A stretch of 64,000 nt of DNA, from contig CAWGOZ010000012.1 of assembly GCA_963824345.1 (NCBI GenBank), forward strand, positions 186,001 through 250,000. Direction: 5' to 3'. The DNA is from Palsa-89 sp963824345. GTDB taxonomy: Bacteria; Acidobacteriota; Terriglobia; Bryobacterales; Bryobacteraceae. The notes beneath the pieces were generated by a model that saw nothing but the letters and a program-made list of their open reading frames with translations, ran no database searches and was not told the origin of the DNA. The stretch's first letter is position 1; every line of letters starts with the position of its first letter. A program made the translations under genes and the position numbers. Positions 8,159 to 15,498 of this stretch are shown in pieces.

Positions 8159-9496
8159 CTACTTTTGCGCCTGTTCGCGAGACTGCTTCGGGAACATCAG
8201 GTCGTCCGGGGTTGTGTTCATGGGAACCGCCACGTCGAAGAACCCGATCATCATCTCTTCCCAGGTCTGCTCACCGTAGTGAACTTCCTTGGTCGGGTCG
8301 GGATTGTAGCGATTGTTGGGCGAATTGTCGAAATGCGCTTCGCACTCGATCACCGTGCCCTTGGGCAGCTTCTTTTCCCGCGCCAGATCGTAGGTCAACT
8401 GCCAGTTGAATTCATAGTGCGGGACGCTGAGCAGCACTTCCTTTTTCCCATCCGGATAGGTGGCCCGATATTCGAAGCTGCTGCCGCGGAAATGCATGTG
8501 CGGCAGAAAACTTACCAGCGTGGCGTCCTGCTGCAGCGTCATCTTCGCGTCCACTTTCGTGTCGGGCGCTCCGGGAGGAATGGAAAACGTCAGATTCGCG
8601 GTGTTGATGGTCAGCATGCGCTCCTTAGGCGGCGTCTTCGAAAATATGAGCCCGATCTTCGAAATGTCCGTACCTTCAGTGCCGTTAGCCGTGTAGTGCA
8701 TCTGCAGCACTAAGTCCGATCCGGCCTTGATCAGCTTGGCCCGCCCCGGCTTGATCACCTCCGGAACGGTTCCGGGCGCGTAATCCACCAGAAAATCGCC
8801 CTGAAACGGAATGCCGGGCAATTTCGCCTCCGCCTCTTCTTCCTTCTTTTGCTCTTCCGGACTTGGTTCCGGCTCCTTCGGAACGTAAGGCACCCCGGGC
8901 TTTGCGTCCTTCATCCACGGATTGCCCGGCTCCCGCACGAACGCAATGATGTGATGGACCAGCTTGGTGTCGCCCGGACGCGCTTCGGCCAGCTGTACGT
9001 ACTTGTCCTCGGTGAAACCGGTCGGGATTACGATGTACTGATAGTCGATTGTTCCGGAGGCCGGAACGTGATACTCCAGCGGCATGGAAATCACCACATC
9101 CGGCTTGCCGATACGCCATCCCTCCACCCAATCGACCGGTTTCGGAGCATCCTTGGAATCACCCGCCGGAGCACCGCCGTCCACCCAAGCGACCAGGGTT
9201 CGAATGTCGGCCTCGGACAGCCTCCGGTCGTTCGCGAACTTACCAAAGTGCGGATCTGCGAACCAGGGCGGCATCTTCTTCGTGAGCACCGCCGTCTTGA
9301 TGGCCTTCGCCCATGGACGCGTACTTTCGTAGGTCAGAAACGACGCCGGAGCGATTTCGCCCGGCCGATGGCAAGTTTGGCAGTTCTTTTGTAAGACGGG
9401 CAACACATCCTTATAGAAACTAACCGGGCCTGACACGGTTCCAGCTTGAACCAGAGCGACGGTCATAGACCCTAGAATGCCAATGGATACCCGCAT
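8159..9496 (-). CDS. Secreted c-type cytochrome fused to a copper type II monooxygenase-like domain
   Basis: A 445-residue protein with a signal peptide of about 20 residues. One heme-binding motif, CQTCH, is at residues 39-43, with a likely Met ligand in KKMPPW (Met75). The C-terminal two thirds resembles copper type II ascorbate-dependent monooxygenases (PHM/DBH fold): LVHHIIAF holds His181 and His182, QMHYTANG follows, and PHMHFRG holds a further histidine pair. A Glu/Lys-rich linker (PEPSPEEQKKEEEAEAK) sits in the middle. Such proteins are frequent in Solibacter-like genomes and would act in the periplasm, with the heme feeding electrons to or from copper. The substrate is unknown. It is divergent from the HTH gene at 9645 across a 148-base promoter region. 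Confidence 0.85.
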   Translation of the reverse strand: MRVSIGILGSMTVALVQAGTVSGPVSFYKDVLPVLQKNCQTCHRPGEIAPASFLTYESTRPWAKAIKTAVLTKKMPPWFADPHFGKFANDRRLSEADIRTLVAWVDGGAPAGDSKDAPKPVDWVEGWRIGKPDVVISMPLEYHVPASGTIDYQYIVIPTGFTEDKYVQLAEARPGDTKLVHHIIAFVREPGNPWMKDAKPGVPYVPKEPEPSPEEQKKEEEAEAKLPGIPFQGDFLVDYAPGTVPEVIKPGRAKLIKAGSDLVLQMHYTANGTEGTDISKIGLIFSKTPPKERMLTINTANLTFSIPPGAPDTKVDAKMTLQQDATLVSFLPHMHFRGSSFEYRATYPDGKKEVLLSVPHYEFNWQLTYDLAREKKLPKGTVIECEAHFDNSPNNRYNPDPTKEVHYGEQTWEEMMIGFFDVAVPMNTTPDDLMFPKQSREQAQK

Positions 9497-9612
9497 GAAC
9501 TACCTCCGACTTTTTAGCTTATGCCTTATGATACGGCACCGGATGAAATCGGTTCTAAAAAAAATCGGCGCGGCCAACACAAAGTTATGACAAATCGGTT
9601 ATGATGGACCCT

Positions 9613-9618
9613 TATAAT
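9613..9618 (+). promoter_or_regulatory. Possible -10 element of the RodZ-like gene
   Basis: TATAAT lies 27 bases before the GAGGG ribosome-binding site and ATG of the HTH gene. No good -35 box is seen at 16-18 bases distance, so the promoter is only tentative. Confidence 0.35.
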
Positions 9619-9644
9619 CCATAAGGTATTGAGGGACTAGCATC

Positions 9645-10013
9645 ATGGACTCTTTTTCCACTGGTTCGCCGGCGTCACCGCGCCGAAACTACGTACTTGA
9701 GTTGGATCTTCCCCGATTTCGGAAGAGGTCGGGCGTTTCGATCGAGGACATCGTTCGGCGGACAAAGATTAGCTCGCGATTTTTGCAGGCTATTGAAGAC
9801 GAGCAGTTCGATCAGCTGCCTGGCGGGATATTCACAACCAGCTACCTCCGGCAATACGCAGCCGCAATCGGATACGACGAAGACGCCCTGGTCTCGTACT
9901 ATATGCAAAAGTCCAATCCCTCCGCCGCGGTCGCCAAGCCGCCGCAACGGGAGACGGGCAGCCGCAAACTGCTGGGACGTTGGCTGGGCTCAACGGCGCA
10001 AGCCCCTCGTTAG
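9645..10013 (+). CDS. RodZ/HTH_25-type helix-turn-helix protein
   Basis: A 122-residue product. Residues about 20-90 form an XRE-like domain of the RodZ N-terminal kind: LPRFRKRSGVSIEDIVRRT, KISSRFLQAIEDEQFDQLP and GIFTTSYLRQYAAAIGYDED. The GG(I/V)F(T/V)xSYLRxYAxxIG signature is characteristic. Unlike full RodZ there is no transmembrane helix and no periplasmic domain; the protein stops after a basic tail (SRKLLGRWLG). It may be a cytosolic regulator or a truncated RodZ. The start ATG has GAGGG ten bases before it. The dispersed hairpin repeat copy B lies just downstream, before a convergent gene. Confidence 0.8.
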   Translation: MDSFSTGSPASPRRNYVLELDLPRFRKRSGVSIEDIVRRTKISSRFLQAIEDEQFDQLPGGIFTTSYLRQYAAAIGYDEDALVSYYMQKSNPSAAVAKPPQRETGSRKLLGRWLGSTAQAPR

Positions 10014-10066
10014 GCGTCCTGCTTCCACTTGCTGACGCGCGCGGCTCGGAAACCGATCATGCCGAG

Positions 10067-10086
10067 CCACGACCGTGAGGGAGTGG
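10067..10086 (+). repeat. Dispersed hairpin repeat, copy B
   Basis: CCACGACCGTGAGGGAGTGG: the same 12-base loop as the other copies, but with the stem CCAC/GTGG instead of CCGC/GCGG. Just before it, GGCTCGG (10043-10049) and CCGAGCC (10062-10068) form a second seven-base stem with a 12-base loop. It lies between the convergent HTH and hydrolase genes. Confidence 0.75.
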
Positions 10087-10089
10087 TTG

Positions 10090-11040
10090 CTAATAGTGAA
10101 ATGACGACGAGATCACTCGGTTAGAAGGGTCCACCAGCGCCGTCGCCCCGAATGGGAATCGCCAGTCGGTCACTGACACTTCTTTCGCACCGGGGTCGTC
10201 GGCCGCGCTGACGGACCACAGCGGGTACTGCGCGAATCGTAAAAACACCTGGAAAGCGTGCGCCTGGCGGGCAGCATCAACGGCCGCGCTTGGCGCTGGC
10301 TTATAGATGATCGTACCGCCTTCCGGATCGAATTCCTGCCGCACGTTCACCAGGAAGCGCATTGAAAATTCCGGCCGTTCAATCCAGCCCCGCCACTCCA
10401 AGGGATTGACGCCCGGAGTGGGAAATGCCGCCACCCGCGTGGGCGGGCCGCCGTGGTACAAGCGCGCGTTCAAAATTTCGATCACCCGCTGATGCGCCAG
10501 AAAACGGCCGAAATCGTAGAGCAGGAAAAACGATAGCGCGAATATCGCCATGCCTCGGCCACTTCCCGATTTTGCGCCAATTTCCGAGCTGACCAGCCGG
10601 CCCAGCAGCGGCCCAAACCATCCCAGCAGCAGCACTGCCCAGATCAGCAGGTCGAATAGGTTCATCAGATCCAGGTGAAACCATTGCGCGGAAAACGGGA
10701 GCAACAGACGAATGCCGTAGATATTGGTCCAATCCAGCAACAGATGACTGGCGACTCCGGCCATGGCGAGGACCCACGCCGCTAGCCAGCCGCGCATGGT
10801 CCGCCCGAACGCGCAGGCCACCAGCGCCGACAAGAGCGCCATCACCGGTAACGCCGCTAGGCAGTGCGTAATGCCGCGATGCTGCTCGAAATAATACAGC
10901 GGACCGCGAGCGATCGCCACAATATCGATGTCCGGGATGTTCGCCGACACAATCAGCACCAGGGTAGCTCGCGGATAAAAGCGATTCAGGCCGGCGCGGC
11001 TTAACAGTAAGCCGGTCAGCGAGTGGGTGAGGTTGTCCAT
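10090..11040 (-). CDS. YdjM-like membrane-bound metal-dependent hydrolase (DUF457 type)
   Basis: A 316-residue protein starting MDNLTHSLTGLLLSRAGL, with conserved His6 and, later, ANIPDIDI and RGITHCLAA, and ASHLLLDWTNIYGIRLLLPF. These histidine/aspartate patterns are those of the YdjM/LexA-binding inner-membrane hydrolase family. About five to six hydrophobic segments lie between residues 45 and 180. The C-terminal 130 residues form a soluble domain. The true substrate of the family is not established. Its start overlaps the stop of the lipid kinase gene by 25 bases, so the two form a minus-strand pair. Confidence 0.85.
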   Translation of the reverse strand: MDNLTHSLTGLLLSRAGLNRFYPRATLVLIVSANIPDIDIVAIARGPLYYFEQHRGITHCLAALPVMALLSALVACAFGRTMRGWLAAWVLAMAGVASHLLLDWTNIYGIRLLLPFSAQWFHLDLMNLFDLLIWAVLLLGWFGPLLGRLVSSEIGAKSGSGRGMAIFALSFFLLYDFGRFLAHQRVIEILNARLYHGGPPTRVAAFPTPGVNPLEWRGWIERPEFSMRFLVNVRQEFDPEGGTIIYKPAPSAAVDAARQAHAFQVFLRFAQYPLWSVSAADDPGAKEVSVTDWRFPFGATALVDPSNRVISSSFHY

Positions 11041-11990
11041 GCGGCGTCGGTGACGGTGGCCGGGACGCTGCCGGGCCTGCGCGCGCGAAACCCCGGTGGC
11101 ACCATCAGGGTGAGCGCGTTGGGAACAATCTCGACCCGCGCGGGCGCCACGCCGGCATACTCGCCGTCGATCTGAATATGGATCTTCGAATTCCGCAGGC
11201 CCGAGAACACCGCGTGACGTGTTCTCAGAATGGTGATGCCGCGCATGGTCTGTTGCCGATGAACCACAACCGCCAGCATGTACTTCAAGAATTGGAGCGA
11301 ACTTTCGCCTTCAAATAGAACCATCTCGAACTCGTCATCCATCAGGGAAATGGTTGGCGCAATCTCCAGGTCGCCTCCATAGTTGCGGACGCGGCTCAGC
11401 AATGCAAAGCTCGCGCGAAACTCGCGGCCATTCGCCTGCACCGTGAACTCGGGAATGCGCCGGCCTACCCTGGAGAACCCGCCCATCCAGTAAGCCGCCT
11501 TGCCGAGGGCTCTCTTCATGCCCGCATGTATGTGATAGACGATATCGGCGTCCAATCCCACACCGGCCATCAGCAGGAAATATCGCTGGGCGCCTTCGTC
11601 GCCGTTGGTTATCGAACCCAGCGCTACCCGTTCCAGCACCGAATCCGCCAGAGTCTCGGCCGCGCGCTCCATGGACTTCCCGATTCCCAGTTCGCACGCC
11701 AGCACGTTCGCGGTCCCGGCTGGAAGAATGCCTAACGGAACATCGGAATGCGCCATTCCGTTCACCGCTTCATTGATGGTGCCGTCGCCGCCGGCGACCA
11801 AAATCAGTTCCGCGCCGCGAGCCACCTCCTGGCGCGAGATCTCGCCCGCATGCCCGGGGCCAGTGGTGGCAATGGAATCGAACGTCATCCCGCGCGCCCC
11901 CAGCACCTCGATGGCCCGGCGCAGCGCATGGCTTCGCCGTCTGAGTCCGCCTGCGTAAGGATTGTAAATGAGAACGGTTCGCCGGTGAAT
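11016..11990 (-). CDS. Diacylglycerol/sphingosine-type lipid kinase, start non-standard
   Basis: A lipid kinase of the DAGK catalytic family that phosphorylates a lipid hydroxyl with ATP at the membrane face. The nucleotide motif GGDGTINEAVNGM and the following LGILPAGTANVLACELGI are clear. With a start at the first GTG (11906) the conserved N-terminal motif would be missing. Read further upstream, the frame encodes VLIYNPYAGGLRRR, the typical first strand. The frame is open only back to a TAG, leaving ATT at 11990 as the best initiation codon, which gives 324 residues. Its start lies 19 bases from that of the divergent ligA. The start is uncertain; the family is not. Confidence 0.85.
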   Translation of the reverse strand: MHRRTVLIYNPYAGGLRRRSHALRRAIEVLGARGMTFDSIATTGPGHAGEISRQEVARGAELILVAGGDGTINEAVNGMAHSDVPLGILPAGTANVLACELGIGKSMERAAETLADSVLERVALGSITNGDEGAQRYFLLMAGVGLDADIVYHIHAGMKRALGKAAYWMGGFSRVGRRIPEFTVQANGREFRASFALLSRVRNYGGDLEIAPTISLMDDEFEMVLFEGESSLQFLKYMLAVVVHRQQTMRGITILRTRHAVFSGLRNSKIHIQIDGEYAGVAPARVEIVPNALTLMVPPGFRARRPGSVPATVTDAAWTTSPTR

Positions 11991-12009
11991 AGTACCCTAA
12001 TTATAGTAG

Positions 12010-14001
12010 ATGCCCGATAAAAACGTAGAAGCAGAGCTGGAAGATCTGCGCGAGAAGCTGCAGCATCACGAGTACTTGTATTACGTCCTCGACCGGCCCC
12101 AGATCACCGACGCCGAGTATGACCGGATGATGCGCCGCCTGCTGGAGCTGGAGGCCGCGAACCCGGAGCTGGTGACGCCCGATTCGCCCACCCAGCGCGT
12201 GGGCGGCAAAGCGCGCGAAGGTTTCGTCAAGGTGCGGCACAGCTCGCCCATGCTGAGCCTCGACAACGCTTTGAACGAAGATGAAATGCGCGCCTTCGAC
12301 CAGCGTATTCGAGAACTGCTGAAGGGTGAGCCCTACGAATACGTCGCGGAGCTGAAGCTGGACGGGCTCTCCATGGCCGTTCATTATGACCACGGAAAGA
12401 TGCTGCGCGCCATCACGCGCGGCGACGGGCAAACCGGCGAAGACGTGACGGAAAACGCCCGAACCATCCGCTCGCTTCCGTTGCGCGTGAAGTCCGATTT
12501 GCCCGCGTTCGAAGTGCGCGGCGAAGCCCTGCTGCCGCTACCAGCCTTTGAGCGCTTGAACGCCAGGCAACTGGAGCGCGATCTGCCGCCATTTGCCAAC
12601 CCTCGCAACGCCGCTGCCGGATCCTTGCGGGCCTTGGATCCGTCGTTGACTGCGTCGCGGCAGCTCGAGTATTCGGCGTATTTTCTGCTGGTGGACGGCA
12701 AGTTTCATTACGACAGCCATTGGCAATCTCTTGAAGAGCTTTCGCGCATGGGTTTCAAGGTCAACACGCACCGCAAAAAGTGCGCCGGGTTGGACGACGT
12801 GCTCGAGTTTTACAAGAACTGGGAGTCCAAGCGCGAGTCGCTCAACTATGAGATCGACGGCATCGTTATCAAGGTGGATTCCGTCCGCCAGCAGGAGCGG
12901 CTCGGCTGGACCGCCAAGGCGCCGCGTTGGGCCATTGCCTTCAAGTTCCCCGCGCATCAGGAGCAGACCGTCATTGAAAATATCGAGGTGCAAGTGGGCC
13001 GGACCGGGACGCTGACTCCGGTTGCGCACTTGAAACCCGTCAATATCGCCGGCGTCACCGTCACTCGCGCAACCTTGCACAACGAGGATGAAATCGCCCG
13101 GCTGGGCGTCGAAATCGGCGATACCGTGCTGGTGGAGCGCTCCGGCGACGTGATCCCGAAAGTGGTGCGCGTCGTCAAAGAGGGCCACAACCGCCGGGCG
13201 TTCAAAATGCCCAAGCACTGTCCGGTGTGCGGCGGCGAGATCGTGCGCGAAGAAGGCGAAGCCGCCAGCCGATGCATCAACACCAACTGCCCTGCGCGTT
13301 TGAAGGAGTCGGTTCTGCATTTTGCCGCCCGCGGCGTCATGGATATTGACGGTATGGGCGATGTCCTGGTGGATCAACTGGTGACGCGCGGCCTGGTGAA
13401 GAGCGTAGCCGACCTTTACGATCTCACCCTCGACCAGCTGCTCGAACTCGAACGCATGGGACAAAAGTCGGCCGAGAAAGTGTTGCAGAACATTGACCGG
13501 TCCCGCCAACAGCCGCTGCCGCGAGTCCTGAACGGCCTGGGGATACCTTTCGTCGGCGAACGCACCGCGCAAATTCTCGCCGATACTTTCGGCAGTCTGG
13601 ACGCGATCGCCGAAGCCGATGAAGAGAAGCTGCAAGAGGCCCAAGAGGTCGGCCCCAAAGTCTCCCAGAGCATCCGCCAGTTTTTCCACGAGCGGCGCAA
13701 TCGCGAGTTGGTGGAGCGCCTGCGCAAGGCCGGTCTCAGGTTTGAACACCAGATCAAGGAAAAAAAGGCGGCCGGACCTTTGACCGGCAAGGTTTTCGTG
13801 CTCACAGGCACGCTTCCCAATCTCGCGCGCGAGGAAGCCAAGGAGCGCATCGAAGCGGCGGGCGGCAAAGTGACGGGATCGGTTAGCAAAAAGACCGATT
13901 ACGTCGTAGCGGGCGCCGATCCGGGTTCAAAGCTCGATAAAGCCGGCTCGCTGGGGGTCCCGGTGATCGGCGAGCCGGAGCTACTCGCCCTGTTGCAGTA
14001 G
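12010..14001 (+). CDS. ligA: NAD-dependent DNA ligase LigA
   Basis: A 663-residue full-length LigA, sealing nicks during replication and repair with NAD+ as cofactor. The adenylated lysine is Lys116 in ELKLDG. The motif RGDGQTGEDVTENARTI follows. The four-cysteine zinc finger has Cys404, Cys407, Cys422 and Cys427. Helix-hairpin-helix repeats lie at about 440-570. The BRCT domain starts near residue 587 (LTGKVFVLTGTLPNL) and runs to the end. ATG at 12010 fits the normal family N-terminus. It is divergent from the lipid kinase with almost no room for a leader: TATAGT directly precedes the ATG, so a leaderless or very short transcript is possible. Confidence 0.97.
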   Translation: MPDKNVEAELEDLREKLQHHEYLYYVLDRPQITDAEYDRMMRRLLELEAANPELVTPDSPTQRVGGKAREGFVKVRHSSPMLSLDNALNEDEMRAFDQRIRELLKGEPYEYVAELKLDGLSMAVHYDHGKMLRAITRGDGQTGEDVTENARTIRSLPLRVKSDLPAFEVRGEALLPLPAFERLNARQLERDLPPFANPRNAAAGSLRALDPSLTASRQLEYSAYFLLVDGKFHYDSHWQSLEELSRMGFKVNTHRKKCAGLDDVLEFYKNWESKRESLNYEIDGIVIKVDSVRQQERLGWTAKAPRWAIAFKFPAHQEQTVIENIEVQVGRTGTLTPVAHLKPVNIAGVTVTRATLHNEDEIARLGVEIGDTVLVERSGDVIPKVVRVVKEGHNRRAFKMPKHCPVCGGEIVREEGEAASRCINTNCPARLKESVLHFAARGVMDIDGMGDVLVDQLVTRGLVKSVADLYDLTLDQLLELERMGQKSAEKVLQNIDRSRQQPLPRVLNGLGIPFVGERTAQILADTFGSLDAIAEADEEKLQEAQEVGPKVSQSIRQFFHERRNRELVERLRKAGLRFEHQIKEKKAAGPLTGKVFVLTGTLPNLAREEAKERIEAAGGKVTGSVSKKTDYVVAGADPGSKLDKAGSLGVPVIGEPELLALLQ

Positions 14002-14044
14002 AATCTCAAAGGGCTAACAGACACTGTCCAAAATCATCCAGACT

Positions 14045-14629
14045 TTGGTCTCGTGGGGACCGATGGGCGTTTTCCTTCTCGGTCTGCTGGATTCCACCGG
14101 AATTCCCTTGGTCGGCGGAGTGGATCTGTATATCGTCCTGGTCGCTATGGTGGATCGCTCCCAGGGCTATCTGGCCGCCGGCGCCGCCATCGGCGGTTCT
14201 CTGATCGGAAGCTTGTTACTGTTCTGGATCGCTTACAAGGGAGGCGAAGAATACCATCGCCGGCACACCTCCAGCCCCCGCCGCGCCAGGCTGCGCGCCT
14301 GGTTTCATGAATATGGGCTCCTCACCGTGTTCGTGCCGGCAGTTGTGCCGATCATTCCACTGCCCCTGAAAATTTTCATCATTTCCGCGGGCGCTCTGGA
14401 AGAAAGCCCCGTGACGTTCTCCATCGTTTTGCTGGCCGCGCGGATTCCACGCTACCTGTTCATGGCCTGGCTCGGCTCGCGGCTGGGCGCCGACACCGTT
14501 CCCTATTTGCGCCGGCATATTTGGGCACTCGTTCTATTCGCCGCCGCATTGTTCGTCGCTCTGTATCTCGGCGTCAGAATCGTGCACAATTACAGAGTTA
14601 GCAAGTCAAAACCTACTGCCCTAACGTAA
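14045..14629 (+). CDS. DedA/VTT-domain (SNARE-associated) membrane protein
   Basis: A 194-residue polytopic membrane protein. Hydrophobic segments are near residues 7-35, 42-62, 88-112, 120-145 and 157-180. VPAVVPIIPLPLKIFIISAGAL carries the re-entrant proline-rich stretch of the VTT/DedA family, now linked to lipid scrambling or undecaprenyl-phosphate transport. The start TTG at 14045 gives a protein beginning at the first helix. A CTG nine codons earlier would add LSKIIQT and is possible. It follows ligA by 43 bases on the same strand and is convergent with the TonB-type gene, overlapping its end by 17 bases. Confidence 0.8.
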   Translation: MVSWGPMGVFLLGLLDSTGIPLVGGVDLYIVLVAMVDRSQGYLAAGAAIGGSLIGSLLLFWIAYKGGEEYHRRHTSSPRRARLRAWFHEYGLLTVFVPAVVPIIPLPLKIFIISAGALEESPVTFSIVLLAARIPRYLFMAWLGSRLGADTVPYLRRHIWALVLFAAALFVALYLGVRIVHNYRVSKSKPTALT

Positions 14630-15371
14630 AACTCACTTCGATCGGCGCAATCACCTCCACCGGCTCGCCATTCAGCAACGTCGGCTCGTAAACCCACTGC
14701 TCCACTGCTTCCACCGCGGCCCGCGCCAGCATGGGATGGCCGTCGACCAGTCGCAGGTTCCGGATTGTCCCGTCCTTGCCGATGGTTCCCAGCAAATGCA
14801 CTACGCCCGAGATCCGCGCCGCTCTGGCCAGAGCAGGATACTCGGGAATCACCCTGCGGATCAGCTTGGCCATTTGAACCGAGCCCCCAACCTTCACGGG
14901 CGCGGAGGCCGCCGTCCGTTGTGGGGGCGGTAGCGTCGGCGGTGGAATTGAGAGAACTCCAACGGGGCCTGCGCCATTGCCGGGTCCATCCGCGCCAATG
15001 CTGGGCGGCGCTTCCGAAGAAAAAGCCACCAGAGTCTGCGCTGGGTGAAGAACGGCCTCATGATCGAAACGGAAAATCGGCCGGGGAGCAGGAGCCAATG
15101 ACAGCATGCTCCTTGTGAGGGAGCTTCGTGCGACCGCCCGTTCACGCGGCGGCGCGGGCGCTGAACGTAGCCCCACACTGTGCCAATGGAACGCCGGCAG
15201 GTGATCGCTTGAAGCCAGCGGAATCAGAATCGCCAGACCCGCAATCAGCATCTCCGCGCCAAGCGGCGCCACGAAATTCCATGGCCTGCTGGCTTCGTTT
15301 TTGAGAAGTATAGATTGTTCAAACACGTCTCTATAGACACCGTGCCTGGCGCCGGGTTCCCTGCGAGACAT
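14613..15371 (-). CDS. TonB-family energy transducer
   Basis: About 252 residues from ATG 15371. One N-terminal membrane helix (FVAPLGAEMLIAGLAILIPLA, about residues 30-50) is followed by a proline-rich periplasmic linker (IPPPTLPPPQR). The C-terminal TonB domain reads RVIPEYPALARAARISGVVHLLG, then DGTIRNLRLVDGHPMLARAAVEAVEQWVYEP. TonB transmits proton-motive energy to outer-membrane receptors; many Acidobacteriota proteins of this shape serve as periplasmic binding modules instead. No ExbB/ExbD or receptor gene is adjacent. An ATG 17 codons further upstream is possible but adds only a polar stretch. Confidence 0.85.
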   Translation of the reverse strand: MSRREPGARHGVYRDVFEQSILLKNEASRPWNFVAPLGAEMLIAGLAILIPLASSDHLPAFHWHSVGLRSAPAPPRERAVARSSLTRSMLSLAPAPRPIFRFDHEAVLHPAQTLVAFSSEAPPSIGADGPGNGAGPVGVLSIPPPTLPPPQRTAASAPVKVGGSVQMAKLIRRVIPEYPALARAARISGVVHLLGTIGKDGTIRNLRLVDGHPMLARAAVEAVEQWVYEPTLLNGEPVEVIAPIEVSFTLGQ

Positions 15372-15498
15372 CGTGCCGACTAATCGTCTGCAGCCGCTAT
15401 TTCGGCTACTGTATTTCGGCACACAAACGTAAGTGATTGAAGAAAGAAGGAGAAATAAGTGGTCAGTTGCTTGCTCTTAAGCGAATAGGCACGACACC

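Noticed and set aside
12538..13749. Minus-strand 403-codon frame inside ligA
   Set aside because: The plus strand carries complete ligase motifs (Lys116, zinc finger, BRCT). The antisense frame is a GC-skew artefact with no recognisable domain.
15109..15128. TGTGAGGGAGC similar to the hairpin repeat
   Set aside because: Lies inside the TonB gene, keeps only part of the loop and has no matching stem; chance similarity.
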